A DNA stretch of 64,000 nucleotides from Gari tellinella. Its lineage: Eukaryota > Mollusca > Bivalvia > Cardiida > Psammobiidae. Positions 55,512 to 64,000 of the stretch are shown in pieces. A program made the translations under genes and the position numbers. The DNA lies in assembly GCA_922989275.2 (NCBI GenBank), contig OV277858.1:97016794-97080793 (forward strand). The letters run 5' to 3'. The notes under the pieces were generated by a model. That model saw nothing but the letters and a program-made list of their open reading frames with translations, did no database searches and was not told where the DNA came from. Positions within the stretch are counted from its first letter, which is position 1. Every line of letters begins with the position of its first letter.

Positions 55512-55739
55512 AAATAACATCTTCTCCGCTGTAGTACGTTGGCGGCTTCTGAATCTGATACACGCCGCAGGCGAACTTGTAATGGATACGAATCAAATGT
55601 AGATGAGACGGCGACCAAGTAAGTACTTCGTCCGGATTGAAACAATTTGACATACGGATATGGCCGGATAAATGTATTCTGAGACCTACTGCAGACGACA
55701 CATGTTTTCAGATGAAAACTGCCTTTAGAATATGCTTAA

Positions 55740-55982
55740 CCCTTCCGCTGCCAATCTCTATATCATTAACATATGCAAATAGTTTGGATCCAGATCAGAC
55801 GCCGCGTGGCGCGGCGTCTGATCAGGCTCCAAACTGTTTGACAATCATATCAATGTTTCTGAAGTTTAAAGACTCATACGTTTTCAAGCTCTACTGATAA
55901 AAGCAGACGAAAAATGAAGCAGACTACAACACGGCATTGGCTGTGCTAGTCGTGTTATTACGTCATAATGGCAGAGAAAGGG
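55740..55982. mobile_element. F2 MITE, complete
   Basis: TTAA at 55,736-55,739 and 55,983-55,986. Termini CCCTTCCGCTGCC / GGCAGAGAAAGGG. Hairpin at 55,775-55,843 with tip GCCGCGTGGCGCGGC. One of the clearest TTAA-flanked copies. Confidence 0.88.
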
Positions 55983-55986
55983 TTAA

Positions 55987-56424
55987 TGTTACAGACTAGA
56001 CATTTGTTGACAACAACAGTGGGTTTAGACTTCCGTTTTAAAAGAAATTTAACACAGCCCCTTTGCAATAAGATATTGAAAATTACATTTATTTGTAAAT
56101 TTCGTCAGACAGTTTATCTCGAACTCAGTGTTAAACAAATCGTAGCCTGATCAGATTCCCAGTTACCCCCTAAGTTTTTATTGATATTTTGTTCACGTAC
56201 TCTTTCGAAACATCAACAATCTGAAAATTGCATGCTACGTAGCTTTACATCGACATCTGCGCATTAATTGTAAGAGACTCAAGCTTCAAAAGCAACGAAA
56301 TTTCAAGGCATTACTTAAAAGGAAATATGATCGTCCTAGCAAACACAACTCTTTCGCCTTCATACATCCGTCTGCTTAAAATTGTCGCTTGTATTGTTGT
56401 TAGAAATTAAGATTTATATATGTA
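55987..56424. other. no gene; scrap of alpha sequence
   Basis: CAAATCGTAGCCTGATCAGA then TTCCCAGTTACCCC at 56,137-56,170 is a degenerate F1-type arm. Nothing else seen. Confidence 0.4.
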
Positions 56425-56777
56425 CAGTGCTCCCTTCCTACAACGGCACTCTGAACAACGATTCCCTCCTTATAACAACGCTTGCCGTTTTCCCCCACAA
56501 ACGACATGTATGGCCAACCTTTTCATGGCTGCAATATCGTCTGCTTAAAATTGCTGTCTACTGTTTTTTCTAAGTTGCATAAAGGACATTTTGACAGAAA
56601 AACACATAATGACGTGTGAAAAACAACTTGAATGCAGATCAGATGCCGCGTTTAAGCGGCATCTGATCTGGATTCAAGCTGTTTGCTAATACAAGCAAAT
56701 TCCCTTCCCTATGACAAATCCCTCTAAATAACACGCACGATCTGTCTCTTATATGATGTTATAGAGAGGGCTTACTG
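56425..56777. mobile_element. F4 MITE, complete
   Basis: TA flanks, left CAGTGCTCCCTTCCTACAAC, right ATAGAGAGGGCTTACTG. Perfect-looking hairpin with tip GATGCCGCGTTTAAGCGGCAT. Confidence 0.82.
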
Positions 56778-56809
56778 TAGCATTTTCAATGACATGCGTG
56801 TAAATCAGT

Positions 56810-56865
56810 TTTGATTCAGATTCAACGCCGAATAGCTCGGCTTCAGATCTGAATTAGTTGTTTGC
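56810..56865. repeat. decayed alpha hairpin
   Basis: TTTGATTCAGATTCAACGCC / CTCGGCTTCAGATCTGAATT. Confidence 0.5.
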
Positions 56866-57147
56866 TAAAAAATAGTTGATTAGCCATAGTCAGTGGACAC
56901 ATTAGATGGCATTTTTACCCGGCCTATCGAAAGTGTCATTATGATATCATATTACAAATATGGTTTTGTTTTGCCGTAGCTCATGTCATTTAACCATTCG
57001 TAACATGCTAAAATAAAAAAAATACTAAAGGCATTAATAATGAGCAGTATTTCAAAATCAGATAGAGAGATGATAGATGAACGCTTGGAATTGTACGAAG
57101 ATTTGTCCTAACCCTAATCATGTAAAACGCGACTTGTATTATCTATG

Positions 57148-57320
57148 CACACAGTTTGGATCCAGATCAGACGCCGCGCAATGCGGCGTCTGATCTGGAT
57201 CCTTACTGTTTGTCTCTCATATTGAACCTTTCGTCAGTTTGAAATGCTTTACAACTAATTTAGATTATTTTTTTTCGCAGACGATATATTTTAGCAGGCG
57301 ACAATTCAGCATGATGAGGG
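57148..57320. mobile_element. F2c MITE
   Basis: Perfect hairpin 57,152-57,212 (GGATCCAGATCAGACGCCGC on both arms), then GCAGACGATATATTTTAGCA and GACAATTCAGCATGATGAGG. Confidence 0.65.
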
Positions 57321-57459
57321 TCATTTGCAATGAAATGCTGATCGAACGTGTGAGGATAGTTGACTCATTGACCCATATTACGTCAACTGGACATTTTCTG
57401 TTTCCAATCAAGTCTAACCAATTTTAACTGTGTAGAGTTGTATATGTTTCAAAATGACA

Positions 57460-57596
57460 ACTAGGGCAGAGTCTGGTCATACGACTCCTACTGGTACATT
57501 CTGATCAGGGTCTACACTGTTTGCATATTACAATTGTACGGTTCACAGGAACGATGTTTGTAAATTGACGCATATAATCGTCGCTAGGGTTCAAAT
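57460..57596. mobile_element. F8 MITE-like repeat, right part
   Basis: CTGATCAGGGTCTACACTG and right end ATCGTCGCTAGGGTTCAA. Confidence 0.6.
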
Positions 57597-58017
57597 GCAT
57601 TGTTTAAATGTGTATCATATTACATGTATGTGTTGTTTTCAATCCATGTTTTGAATTGGATTACATTTTTATACCACCGTTTCCATTAAAAACTGACTAC
57701 AATACAACCTTTCACTCACAGATACAACTCTTCATCAACAGATACGTAAGGCAATGAGTCGATTGTTAGATACTAAAGCATTGGAACAATTTAAAGACAG
57801 TTTCCGTTGAAAATGTCGAATGTTCTCTGTTTAGATTAACGAGCATCTCAGCAAAAATGTTTTTACTGCGGAAGCTGATCTTTGGAAACAGTACATCATG
57901 TTACAAAATGTATCAAATATCTGTCGTTTGGAACGGTTCTTTTTCTTAGGGATTTCTATTGTCCATCATGTTCGATTGGTATAAACTCAGGAGTGAAATG
58001 TCTTTAACCCATTTACG
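57597..58017. other. no recognisable feature
   Basis: AT-rich, no gene seen. Confidence 0.45.
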
Positions 58018-58227
58018 TCCAGTGGAATCTTCAATGTTTATATATTGGATTAGTCCTTTTTTAATCAAAGGGATGCTTGGTCAAAATTTTCACTTTCATT
58101 CTGTTTTATATTGAATTCCTTTATGCAAGCAGTGTAGACTCTGATCAGATGCCGCATAATGCGACATCTAATCAGAGTCTTCACTGTTTGCCTATTTGCC
58201 ATATAAGGGATCGTGAGCACAAGTGGG
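58018..58227. mobile_element. F7 MITE, complete, alpha hairpin
   Basis: TTAA at 58,014-58,017 and 58,228-58,231; termini CCCATTTACGTCC / AGCACAAGTGGG. Hairpin GACTCTGATCAGATGCCGCA / TGCGACATCTAATCAGAGTC at 58,130-58,190. Confidence 0.85.
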
Positions 58228-58593
58228 TTAACCTTCATGGAGTAAATCATTATTTAGATCATTTCGTCATATAAGTACAGCAGTATTATTTAATAAGAGG
58301 TATTCGTTTTTATTTGTTTTTGATGGGTTAAAATCTCTGGTTTTAATTCGTCTATAGTCAGCGTCGAGTTTCCGAAACGTTCACTCAGTACTCAAAAGCT
58401 GAAGAAAACTACACTCAATATCGTTCAATATATTATCAGTTCCACACAAATGAAAAATCGATTAAGTTTGAAAATTGAACTGTTTCAAACAATGAAACGA
58501 TTTAAAATAACAAAATGCTAGTAAAATTAATTACATTCTGTAATAAAAACGATGATCATAACATCAGTAGAATATACGTTCCTCTAATTTCAG

Positions 58594-58667
58594 GACCAGG
58601 AAAGTGGCATGTTGCTTTGAAATTCGGCGGCACCAACTCGTCTGTAGAAAAGGTTTCTTCAGTATAG
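58594..58667 (+). other. possible terminal exon, very tentative
   Basis: TCTAATTTCAG at 58,583-58,593 looks like a splice acceptor. The following 24 codons (PGKWHVALKFGGTNSSVEKV then SSV) run to TAG, and AATAAA occurs at about 58,817. No upstream exon or homology is visible. A chance arrangement is at least as likely. Confidence 0.15.
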
Positions 58668-59135
58668 ATATTTGCAAACAAAGCCTGAACAAAGTATCCA
58701 CGTGTTTCATGATAGGTTTTAGGTCAAATCCGTTTGAGGCGCTCTACAGTATTATTCAATATTACGCGTCCTCTTACATAAGCAGTTTGAAATCCTATTA
58801 TCAAACATATTTTAGAAATAAATACTGTTTCAGAACTTTCATTATTAATCTCCTGGATTTATTGTCATTCCATATAAATGTTTTACAGTTTGAAACCATC
58901 ATCAGTACTTTCAAGCCCATTGATTGAAAAAGTGTGGCATTTTGTAATGTTCGCCTTACCAAGCTGTTGTCGAATAGGACGTCGCAAAACAGATAACGAC
59001 CAATATGTTTGTGTTAATGTCGTGTCACGTAACAAGTTTGTTTTTTGGATTAAACCCCGATACTACTAACTCTCCTTTGTTCCAATTACTCTTTATTTTC
59101 ATCCTAAAAAGGCTTAAAATTGTTCACAAAAATGA
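58668..59135. other. no recognisable feature
   Basis: The 107-codon frame at 58,604-58,927 has no family character and I do not call it. Confidence 0.4.
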
Positions 59136-59139
59136 TTAA

Positions 59140-59330
59140 CCCAATTCTGCACGCTTCGGCTGAAATTGTAATAATCTATGCAAACTGTTTGGATCCAGAC
59201 GAGACGTCGAGTAACTTGGCGTCTCATCTGGATCCAAACAGTTTGAAACATAGATTAGATTTTATAAAAGAAAATGCAGATAAACTTTCTCTGATAACTG
59301 TTGCAAAAAAGAACATTTACTAGATGATGT
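59140..59330. mobile_element. TTAA-type MITE with GACGAGACG hairpin
   Basis: TTAA at 59,136-59,139, left end CCCAATTCTGCACGCTTCGG. Hairpin 59,180-59,245, CAAACTGTTTGGATCCAGAC and its complement, in which GATCAGACG is replaced by GACGAGACG. Right end not located. Confidence 0.6.
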
Positions 59331-59629
59331 TTTCATTGACACGCTAAAGGTTACACAAGGTGATATATCATTTCAATAATTTAGATATCAGAAAACACTA
59401 CGAGGCTTTAAATGTAACTGGAAATTATATCAAAGACAACAGGTTAAACACATATGATACTTAACGAGAGAATATGTTACATATTTACATAACTTCCGGT
59501 TTTAATATCTCAACCATTCGTCTGCTTAAATACCATTTGCTTTACGTTATAATTTGCAATTATTGTTTTTGTTGTTGGTTTTTTTTTTAAATTAAATTTT
59601 AACTTCAGACACCTTAATATCAGGGAAAA
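59331..59629. other. no gene seen
   Basis: Unclassified sequence; an ATTCGTCTGCTTAAATACC module near 59,517 hints at an eroded F2b left part. Confidence 0.35.
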
Positions 59630-59735
59630 ACAGTTTTAATCTTGTTTGACGCCGCATCTGATCTGGATTCAAACTGTTTGCAAGTCCTAGCAAAATTTCG
59701 ATGGACAGGCGAAAGGTAAAATGTTGTTTTAGATC
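59630..59735. mobile_element. F2b MITE, right part
   Basis: Asymmetric hairpin (TTTGACGCCGCATCTGATCT; tip and part of one arm lost), then CAAGTCCTAGCAAAATTTCG and GGCGAAAGG, as at 3,905-3,941. Confidence 0.55.
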
Positions 59736-60029
59736 TAAAACTAAATTAGCTAATAGAATACTGTGGTTCCTTGTCATAGATACTTCCTAAATCATCTGCT
59801 CACAGTAAGATTCCATTCATTCGAAATACAAAATTATAGCTTTTATCTAAATTTATTTGTCTGAGATAAACATAAATGAGAAATCTGATAGTATACCGTG
59901 CTTAGTTGTAATTCATACACACCTAAAAGTGTTATAGTTATATCAACAAAACTGTTCAAAATGACTGTTAACCCTTTAGCCTCAAGGGTTTTATTTTGCG
60001 TACAGTTTAGATCCCGATCAGACGCCGCG

Positions 60030-62594
60030 AGTGGAACACTAAAGACACCAAACAATATTAGTGATCACTTTGCTACTTTTGCTTTTATTAAAAATAATAT
60101 GCCTATAATAAATGACTATAAAAGAAAAGTTTGGAATTATAAAAGAGCAAATTTTGACGTTCTGAACGATACGATAAATAATACTGACTGGTCATTTCTT
60201 AATAACAGCTCTATTGATGTCTCAGCAGACTTATTTACAACACGTTTTTTAAGTATTGTAGAAGACTGTATACCTTCAACACTTGCGTCAATTAGACCTA
60301 ACGACAAACCTTGGTACAATACTGACATACGTAGAACTTCACGACAAAGAGACAGACAAAAACAAATTGCTTTGAGAAGTAAAAGCCAAAACGACTGGAC
60401 AAAATACAAACAGTTTAGGAACAAAGTAAATAATATGAAAAAACATGCAAAGGAATTATTTTTTAATAATTTGGAACATTCTATTTCAGATATTAACGTA
60501 AATAATCCTAGACAGTATTGGAAAATTGTGAAAATGCTCGTCAAAGAAAATTCGAGTTGCAATACTATGATTCCTCCTCTTTTTGATAACAATAAACAAG
60601 ACTTTTCGTACACAGATTTTGAGAAAGCTGATACTCTAAATAACTATTTTGCGTCAATATCTACAATTGATTACTCTAACTCTGCTTTACCCGACTTTAA
60701 CTACAAGACTAATGCTAGACTGGACAGCATCGACATTACAGAACAAGACATTCAGGACGTACTAATACATTTAAATATACATAAAGCTACTGGACCCGAT
60801 GGTATAAGTCACAGAATGTTAAAAGAAACAGTAAATAGTATTTCTAAACCTTTGGCAATATTATTTAATAGATCCATTAGAGAGTGTTATTTTCCTAAGT
60901 GCTGGAAACATGCTAATGTAATGGCCCTTTATAAGAAAGGTGAGAAGGATTCTCCATGTAATTATCGACCTATTTCCTTAATTAGTTGTATTGGAAAAGT
61001 TATGGAACGTGTTGTGTTCAAGTATTTATACAATCATTTAAATTTAAACAATCTTGTTTATAAATATCAATCTGGCTTTCTACCAGGCCATTCGACTGTA
61101 TATCAACTAGTTGATATATATAATCAAATATGTAAGGCTTTCGACGATAAAGAATCAACATGTATGGTATTTTGTGACGTTAGTAAAGCCTTTGATAGAG
61201 TATGGCATAAGGGTCTTCTTTTTAAACTCAAACAATATGGAATATGTGACCATCTCTACAACTGGTTATCAGATTATCTCTCAAACAGACAACAACGAGT
61301 CTTTATTGGGTCATCTTTCTCTGAATATAAAACACTTAATGCCGGAGTTCCGCAAGGATCTGTTCTTGGCCCTCTTCTGTTTTTAATTTTTGTTAATGAT
61401 ATTGCAGACAATTTATTAAGTACTACACGTTTATTTGCTGACGATAGTTCCTTAGCACACTCATCTGATAATATAGCTGTAATTGAAGCCACTATAAATG
61501 CAGATCTACAGAAAGTATCCGAATGGTCAAAACAATGGTTAGTCCAGTTAAACCCAAATAAAACAGAGGTCATGTTCTTTTCATTTTTACACTCTGGTAG
61601 ACCAAACATTTTTTTTCAAGATTCATTATTATATTTTACTGAAAATCATAAACATTTAGGTCTAACTCTTAGCTCAAACGGTACATGGCACGAACACATT
61701 AACCAAATCACTTTAAAAGCGAGCAAAATACTTGGGTCAATGAGGGCATTAAAGTTTAAGATCAGTAGAAAAACACTTCATCAGATTTATTTGTCATATT
61801 TAAGACCATTGTTAGAATATGCATCCATAGTATGGGATGGGTGCACAATTTATGAAAAAGACAGTTTAGAAAAACTACAATACGAAGCAGCTAGGGTTGT
61901 TACTGGCTTAACACGTTCAGTGTCAATCAACAAACTAATTAGAGAAATTGGGTGGGTCTCATTAGAAAATAGAAGACATATGCAAAAATTAGTATTAATA
62001 TTTAAAGGAGTAAATAATATGTTACCAGCTTACGTAAATGACATTTTTCCGCCTTCTGTTGGTGAAACTACTCAGTATAGATTAAGGAACTCGCATGATT
62101 TATTAACCATACCCAGAAGAACAGAAATATTCTCAAACTCAACAATTCCTTCATCTATAGACCTGTGGAATAAAACCCCATTTAACATACGTGAATCTGT
62201 ATCTTTAGCAATTTTCAAGTCTCGACTTAAAGAACTTTATAAGGCCCCTAAAGTACCATCGTTTTTTGTAGAGGGAGACAGACGTTTATCAGTATACCAC
62301 TGTAGAATACGTAACAACTGTAGTGATCTTAATTTCGATCTATACAATAATCATTTACGTGAAAGCCCTACTTGTAGATGCGGCTCTGATATAGAAGATG
62401 CTAAACATTTTATTTTTGAATGTCAAATGTATGCTGATGAACGTCTTCTCTTTCTACAAAAAACACAACACCTCCGTATACTGAATACTAATACTGTGCT
62501 ATTTGGCAACATTGACTTTACACACGAAGATAATTCGCTGCTCTTTATTGAGTTTCAGAAATTTATTAAACGAACTAAACGTTTTGGAACCTAA
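60030..62594 (+). CDS. non-LTR retrotransposon ORF2 (RT), 5'-truncated
   Basis: About 854 codons without a stop. The frame stays open upstream to 59,898, but those first 44 codons are MITE sequence. The protein begins at the end of the APE-type endonuclease: Ser-Asp-His at 60,060-60,068. RT follows: HKATGPDGISHRM (about 60,780), NYRPISLISCIGKVMERV, SGFLPGHSTV, CDVSKAFDRVWHKG, AGVPQGSVLGP (61,341-61,370), the catalytic FADD at 61,434-61,445, then LNPNKTEVMFFS and HKHLGLTL. The C-terminus has LRPLLEYASIVWDGC and a Cys/His cluster (CRCG at 62,373-62,384, then HFIFEC). It is a Jockey/CR1-group target-primed polymerase copying its own RNA. Without most of the endonuclease it is not autonomous. The uninterrupted frame suggests a young copy. 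Confidence 0.92.
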   Translation, partial: SGTLKTPNNISDHFATFAFIKNNMPIINDYKRKVWNYKRANFDVLNDTINNTDWSFLNNSSIDVSADLFTTRFLSIVEDCIPSTLASIRPNDKPWYNTDIRRTSRQRDRQKQIALRSKSQNDWTKYKQFRNKVNNMKKHAKELFFNNLEHSISDINVNNPRQYWKIVKMLVKENSSCNTMIPPLFDNNKQDFSYTDFEKADTLNNYFASISTIDYSNSALPDFNYKTNARLDSIDITEQDIQDVLIHLNIHKATGPDGISHRMLKETVNSISKPLAILFNRSIRECYFPKCWKHANVMALYKKGEKDSPCNYRPISLISCIGKVMERVVFKYLYNHLNLNNLVYKYQSGFLPGHSTVYQLVDIYNQICKAFDDKESTCMVFCDVSKAFDRVWHKGLLFKLKQYGICDHLYNWLSDYLSNRQQRVFIGSSFSEYKTLNAGVPQGSVLGPLLFLIFVNDIADNLLSTTRLFADDSSLAHSSDNIAVIEATINADLQKVSEWSKQWLVQLNPNKTEVMFFSFLHSGRPNIFFQDSLLYFTENHKHLGLTLSSNGTWHEHINQITLKASKILGSMRALKFKISRKTLHQIYLSYLRPLLEYASIVWDGCTIYEKDSLEKLQYEAARVVTGLTRSVSINKLIREIGWVSLENRRHMQKLVLIFKGVNNMLPAYVNDIFPPSVGETTQYRLRNSHDLLTIPRRTEIFSNSTIPSSIDLWNKTPFNIRESVSLAIFKSRLKELYKAPKVPSFFVEGDRRLSVYHCRIRNNCSDLNFDLYNNHLRESPTCRCGSDIEDAKHFIFECQMYADERLLFLQKTQHLRILNTNTVLFGNIDFTHEDNSLLFIEFQKFIKRTKRFGT

Positions 62595-62974
62595 TACTTT
62601 ACCTTTTCCTATATCCATTAACTATGTAGATAACAATTGGTTGGATCTGGGCTGGGTGGTCACATGTAGGGAAGGACAAACGGATTTTCTTTTCTTCTTT
62701 ATACTTGAATAAGTTTCTTTTTTTTCCTTTTTTTTTTGTAAACTAAGAAAGAAATATTTTCTTCTGCATTACATTACATCATAACGTACTTACGATTGAC
62801 ATCAAGGGAAGGGCCTTCTCTAATGTTGGTATAACTTGTGGCCCAACCCGTTTGCAATATATTGTAATCTTTTGATAATTTGTATACATATATGCTGTAA
62901 AAACTGTGTACATGTTAGTCGATAAATGTATATGATATCTGATATATGCAATAAAATATGATTAAATTAAATCT
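60030..62974 (+). mobile_element. 5'-truncated Jockey/CR1-group LINE
   Basis: 5' truncation at the F2 hairpin tip, ORF2 to 62,594, then a 3' UTR of about 380 bp with AATAAA at 62,950-62,955 and an A/T-rich end. I see no clear target duplication, and part of the target F2 seems deleted. Confidence 0.8.
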
Positions 62975-63091
62975 TAACTACATATACTGCGACCTTGTGT
63001 CGATATTTCTTTGGTCAATCTGCTTAAACAATTGCTTTGATGTGACCGTTTTGGTGATAGTTTAAGCAAGCGATATAATGCGGTGAAATGG

Positions 63092-63382
63092 TTACGCAGA
63101 ATATTTTATATTCGGCAATGAAATGATTAACATGAAATTCGAAATTTATTTTCTCTTAATTAAATGAATGTTTATTTATATGGGTATTCATTGAACACCA
63201 AATAACTGGTGGCTTGTCTTATTGTTTGGTTTTATTGACCTGTCAAAATTTGAATATTCATACGTCACTGAAAGGATATATTTAACTTCGGTATAAAGTC
63301 GATACTTTCCGTTTTGATTTACGGATAGGAACTGAATGATATTATGCACTCTGTGTCGCGTTTAAATCAATAATCGAGTTAG
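63092..63382. other. no recognisable feature
   Basis: Unclassified AT-rich sequence. Confidence 0.45.
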
Positions 63383-63460
63383 AGTAATTGGTAGCGAGTA
63401 CGAGTACTTGTAAAAGGATAAAAGGTTGTGGGTTCGATCCCCGTCAGGTTTTATTTTTTT
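63383..63460 (+). mobile_element. tRNA-derived SINE head or tRNA relic
   Basis: TAGAGTAATTGGTAGCGAG (A-box region) and a perfect GGTTCGATCCC B box at about 63,432. A T-run follows at 63,450. The acceptor strands do not pair, so it is not called a tRNA gene. Confidence 0.55.
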
Positions 63461-64000
63461 TTTATTATAATTATTTTTAGATCTATATATATTTTTTTTC
63501 AAACAGTTAGTTTACTTGAATTGTTCAACATAGAGATCAAAATGTGTCATATATAACCTAAATAGTACACTTGTAAACTATTGAAAATTGTAAATGTATG
63601 TAACATGTTGCCCGATATGGTCTCTCACTGCTAGATAACAAATGCCTTAACATATGTATCACTCAAACTTTTAATGGACTCTTCCAGTTTCCAATTATTC
63701 TAGTTAATATATGACAACAACAAAATGGCAGACAGTGTACGCCTTCCGGAACCCTCAGATGGTAGTAGTAACTATTTGTAAGGGACGGGTTTAGGGGGCG
63801 TGAGCACTGTTGCATATTTCAGTATTGCTCATGAACAGACTCAATTAAACCGAGTCTGCAATTTTCAGTATTTGCTTTGTTTTCTGTGCTTTCAAATGAT
63901 CTCCCCTTATTCAGATTTATATAATTCACAACAGCAGATGTTAAGTGCTTGTGTGGCGGCTGTAAAAAGTCGCCCCGTACTTCATTCTCAGTGTTGTTAT
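63461..64000. other. unclassified right edge
   Basis: AATGGCAGACAGTGTACGCC at 63,723 opens a short frame (16 codons after the ATG). CTCATGAACAGACTCAATTA then AACCGAGTCTGC near 63,828-63,862 forms a small inverted repeat. No family assigned. Confidence 0.35.

Larger units (their letters stand above)
59972..63091. mobile_element. F2 MITE split by a LINE
   Basis: The left part 59,972-60,029 has TTAA, CCCTTTAGCC and the left hairpin arm TTAGATCCCGATCAGACG to CCGCG, where it stops at the tip. After the LINE, 63,010-63,091 gives an F2-type right module (AATCTGCTTAAACAATTG, GCGGTGAAATGG) and TTAC. The returning hairpin arm is absent. Confidence 0.65.

Noticed and set aside
58604..58927. 107-codon plus-strand frame
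   Set aside because: Low-complexity hydrophobic and aromatic composition typical of AT-rich noncoding DNA; no motif or homologue recognised.
60137..60613. 158-codon minus-strand frame
   Set aside because: Antisense shadow of the non-LTR ORF2.
313..63091. CRISPR array (many similar palindromic repeats)
   Set aside because: Repeats are 60-250 bp, irregularly spaced over 60 kb, embedded in MITEs with TA or TTAA flanks, in a eukaryotic setting with LINEs and SINEs.
313..63091. Bacterial-style rho-independent terminators (strong hairpins)
   Set aside because: No adjacent genes and no consistent U-tract; the hairpins are interiors of transposable elements.
63383..63460. Functional tRNA gene with Pol III terminator
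   Set aside because: A perfect B box and T-run, but acceptor and D arms fail to pair.

Overview
This is a metazoan nuclear window, AT-rich and almost free of genes. I see no rRNA, no credible tRNA gene and no multi-exon gene. The only long coding sequence is a retrotransposon polymerase. The style (very dense hairpin-bearing MITEs, tRNA-derived SINE heads, 5'-truncated Jockey/CR1-type non-LTR elements, a tyrosine-recombinase-type fragment, TGACGTCA-rich hairpin elements) fits a mollusc, probably a bivalve. That assignment is inference, not proof.

Nearly everything can be sorted into a few short inverted-repeat families, named here for convenience. F1: TA target duplication, termini CAGTGGAGAA, 246 bp, about 20 copies (F1b-e are divergent relatives). 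F2/F2b/F2c and F7: TTAA duplications, termini starting CCC. F3: TTAA, termini CCC, about 250 bp. F4: TA, termini CAGTGCTCCCTC, about 360 bp. F5: TA, CAGTAAAACCTC. F6: 'TTCGATATCTCGA' family. F8: 'CCCTAGCGACGA' family. F9: CAGGGCTGCC termini. F10: GGGACCCGTTTCATAAAAC termini. F11: 'ACTCATTAGAATCGTC' hairpin. F12: a 585-bp foldback with 25-bp flanking repeats. F13: long hairpins beside TGACGTCA. F14: TTATAAA duplication. The striking point is that the inner hairpins are modular. Cassette alpha (around GATCAGACGCCG) sits inside F1, F2, F4 and F7, whose ends and target sites are unrelated. Cassette beta (around TTAAAGCAGGCTGAAAG) sits inside F3, F5 and F9.

Layout: 1-25,574 is a patchwork of these families, including a 181-bp tandem array grown from half a MITE (7.5-8.6 kb) and the F12 foldback (14.6-15.2 kb). 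Positions 25,575-41,140 and 41,141-55,192 are two direct tandem copies of one 14-15.5 kb unit. The join lies inside a truncated F4 element. Comparing the units gives natural filled and empty sites: F1 at 27,221 and 34,296 only in unit 1; a LINE at 42,640-44,043, a SINE near 52,660-53,018 and a chimeric F1 at 47,066-47,502 only in unit 2; a LINE 3' end at 39,465-40,465 only in unit 1. Each unit also carries the decayed remains of an unrecognised protein-coding sequence broken up by MITEs. From 55,193 to 64,000 there are further F2, F4, F7 and F8 elements, then a 5'-truncated non-LTR retrotransposon with a long open RT reading frame (60,030-62,594) inserted at the tip of an F2 hairpin, and a SINE head near 63.4 kb.

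There is no operon or pathway to describe. What works together here is the repeat ecology: non-autonomous elements nesting in one another's target duplications, recombining with one another and carrying along flanking DNA. None of the transposases these elements would need is encoded in the window.
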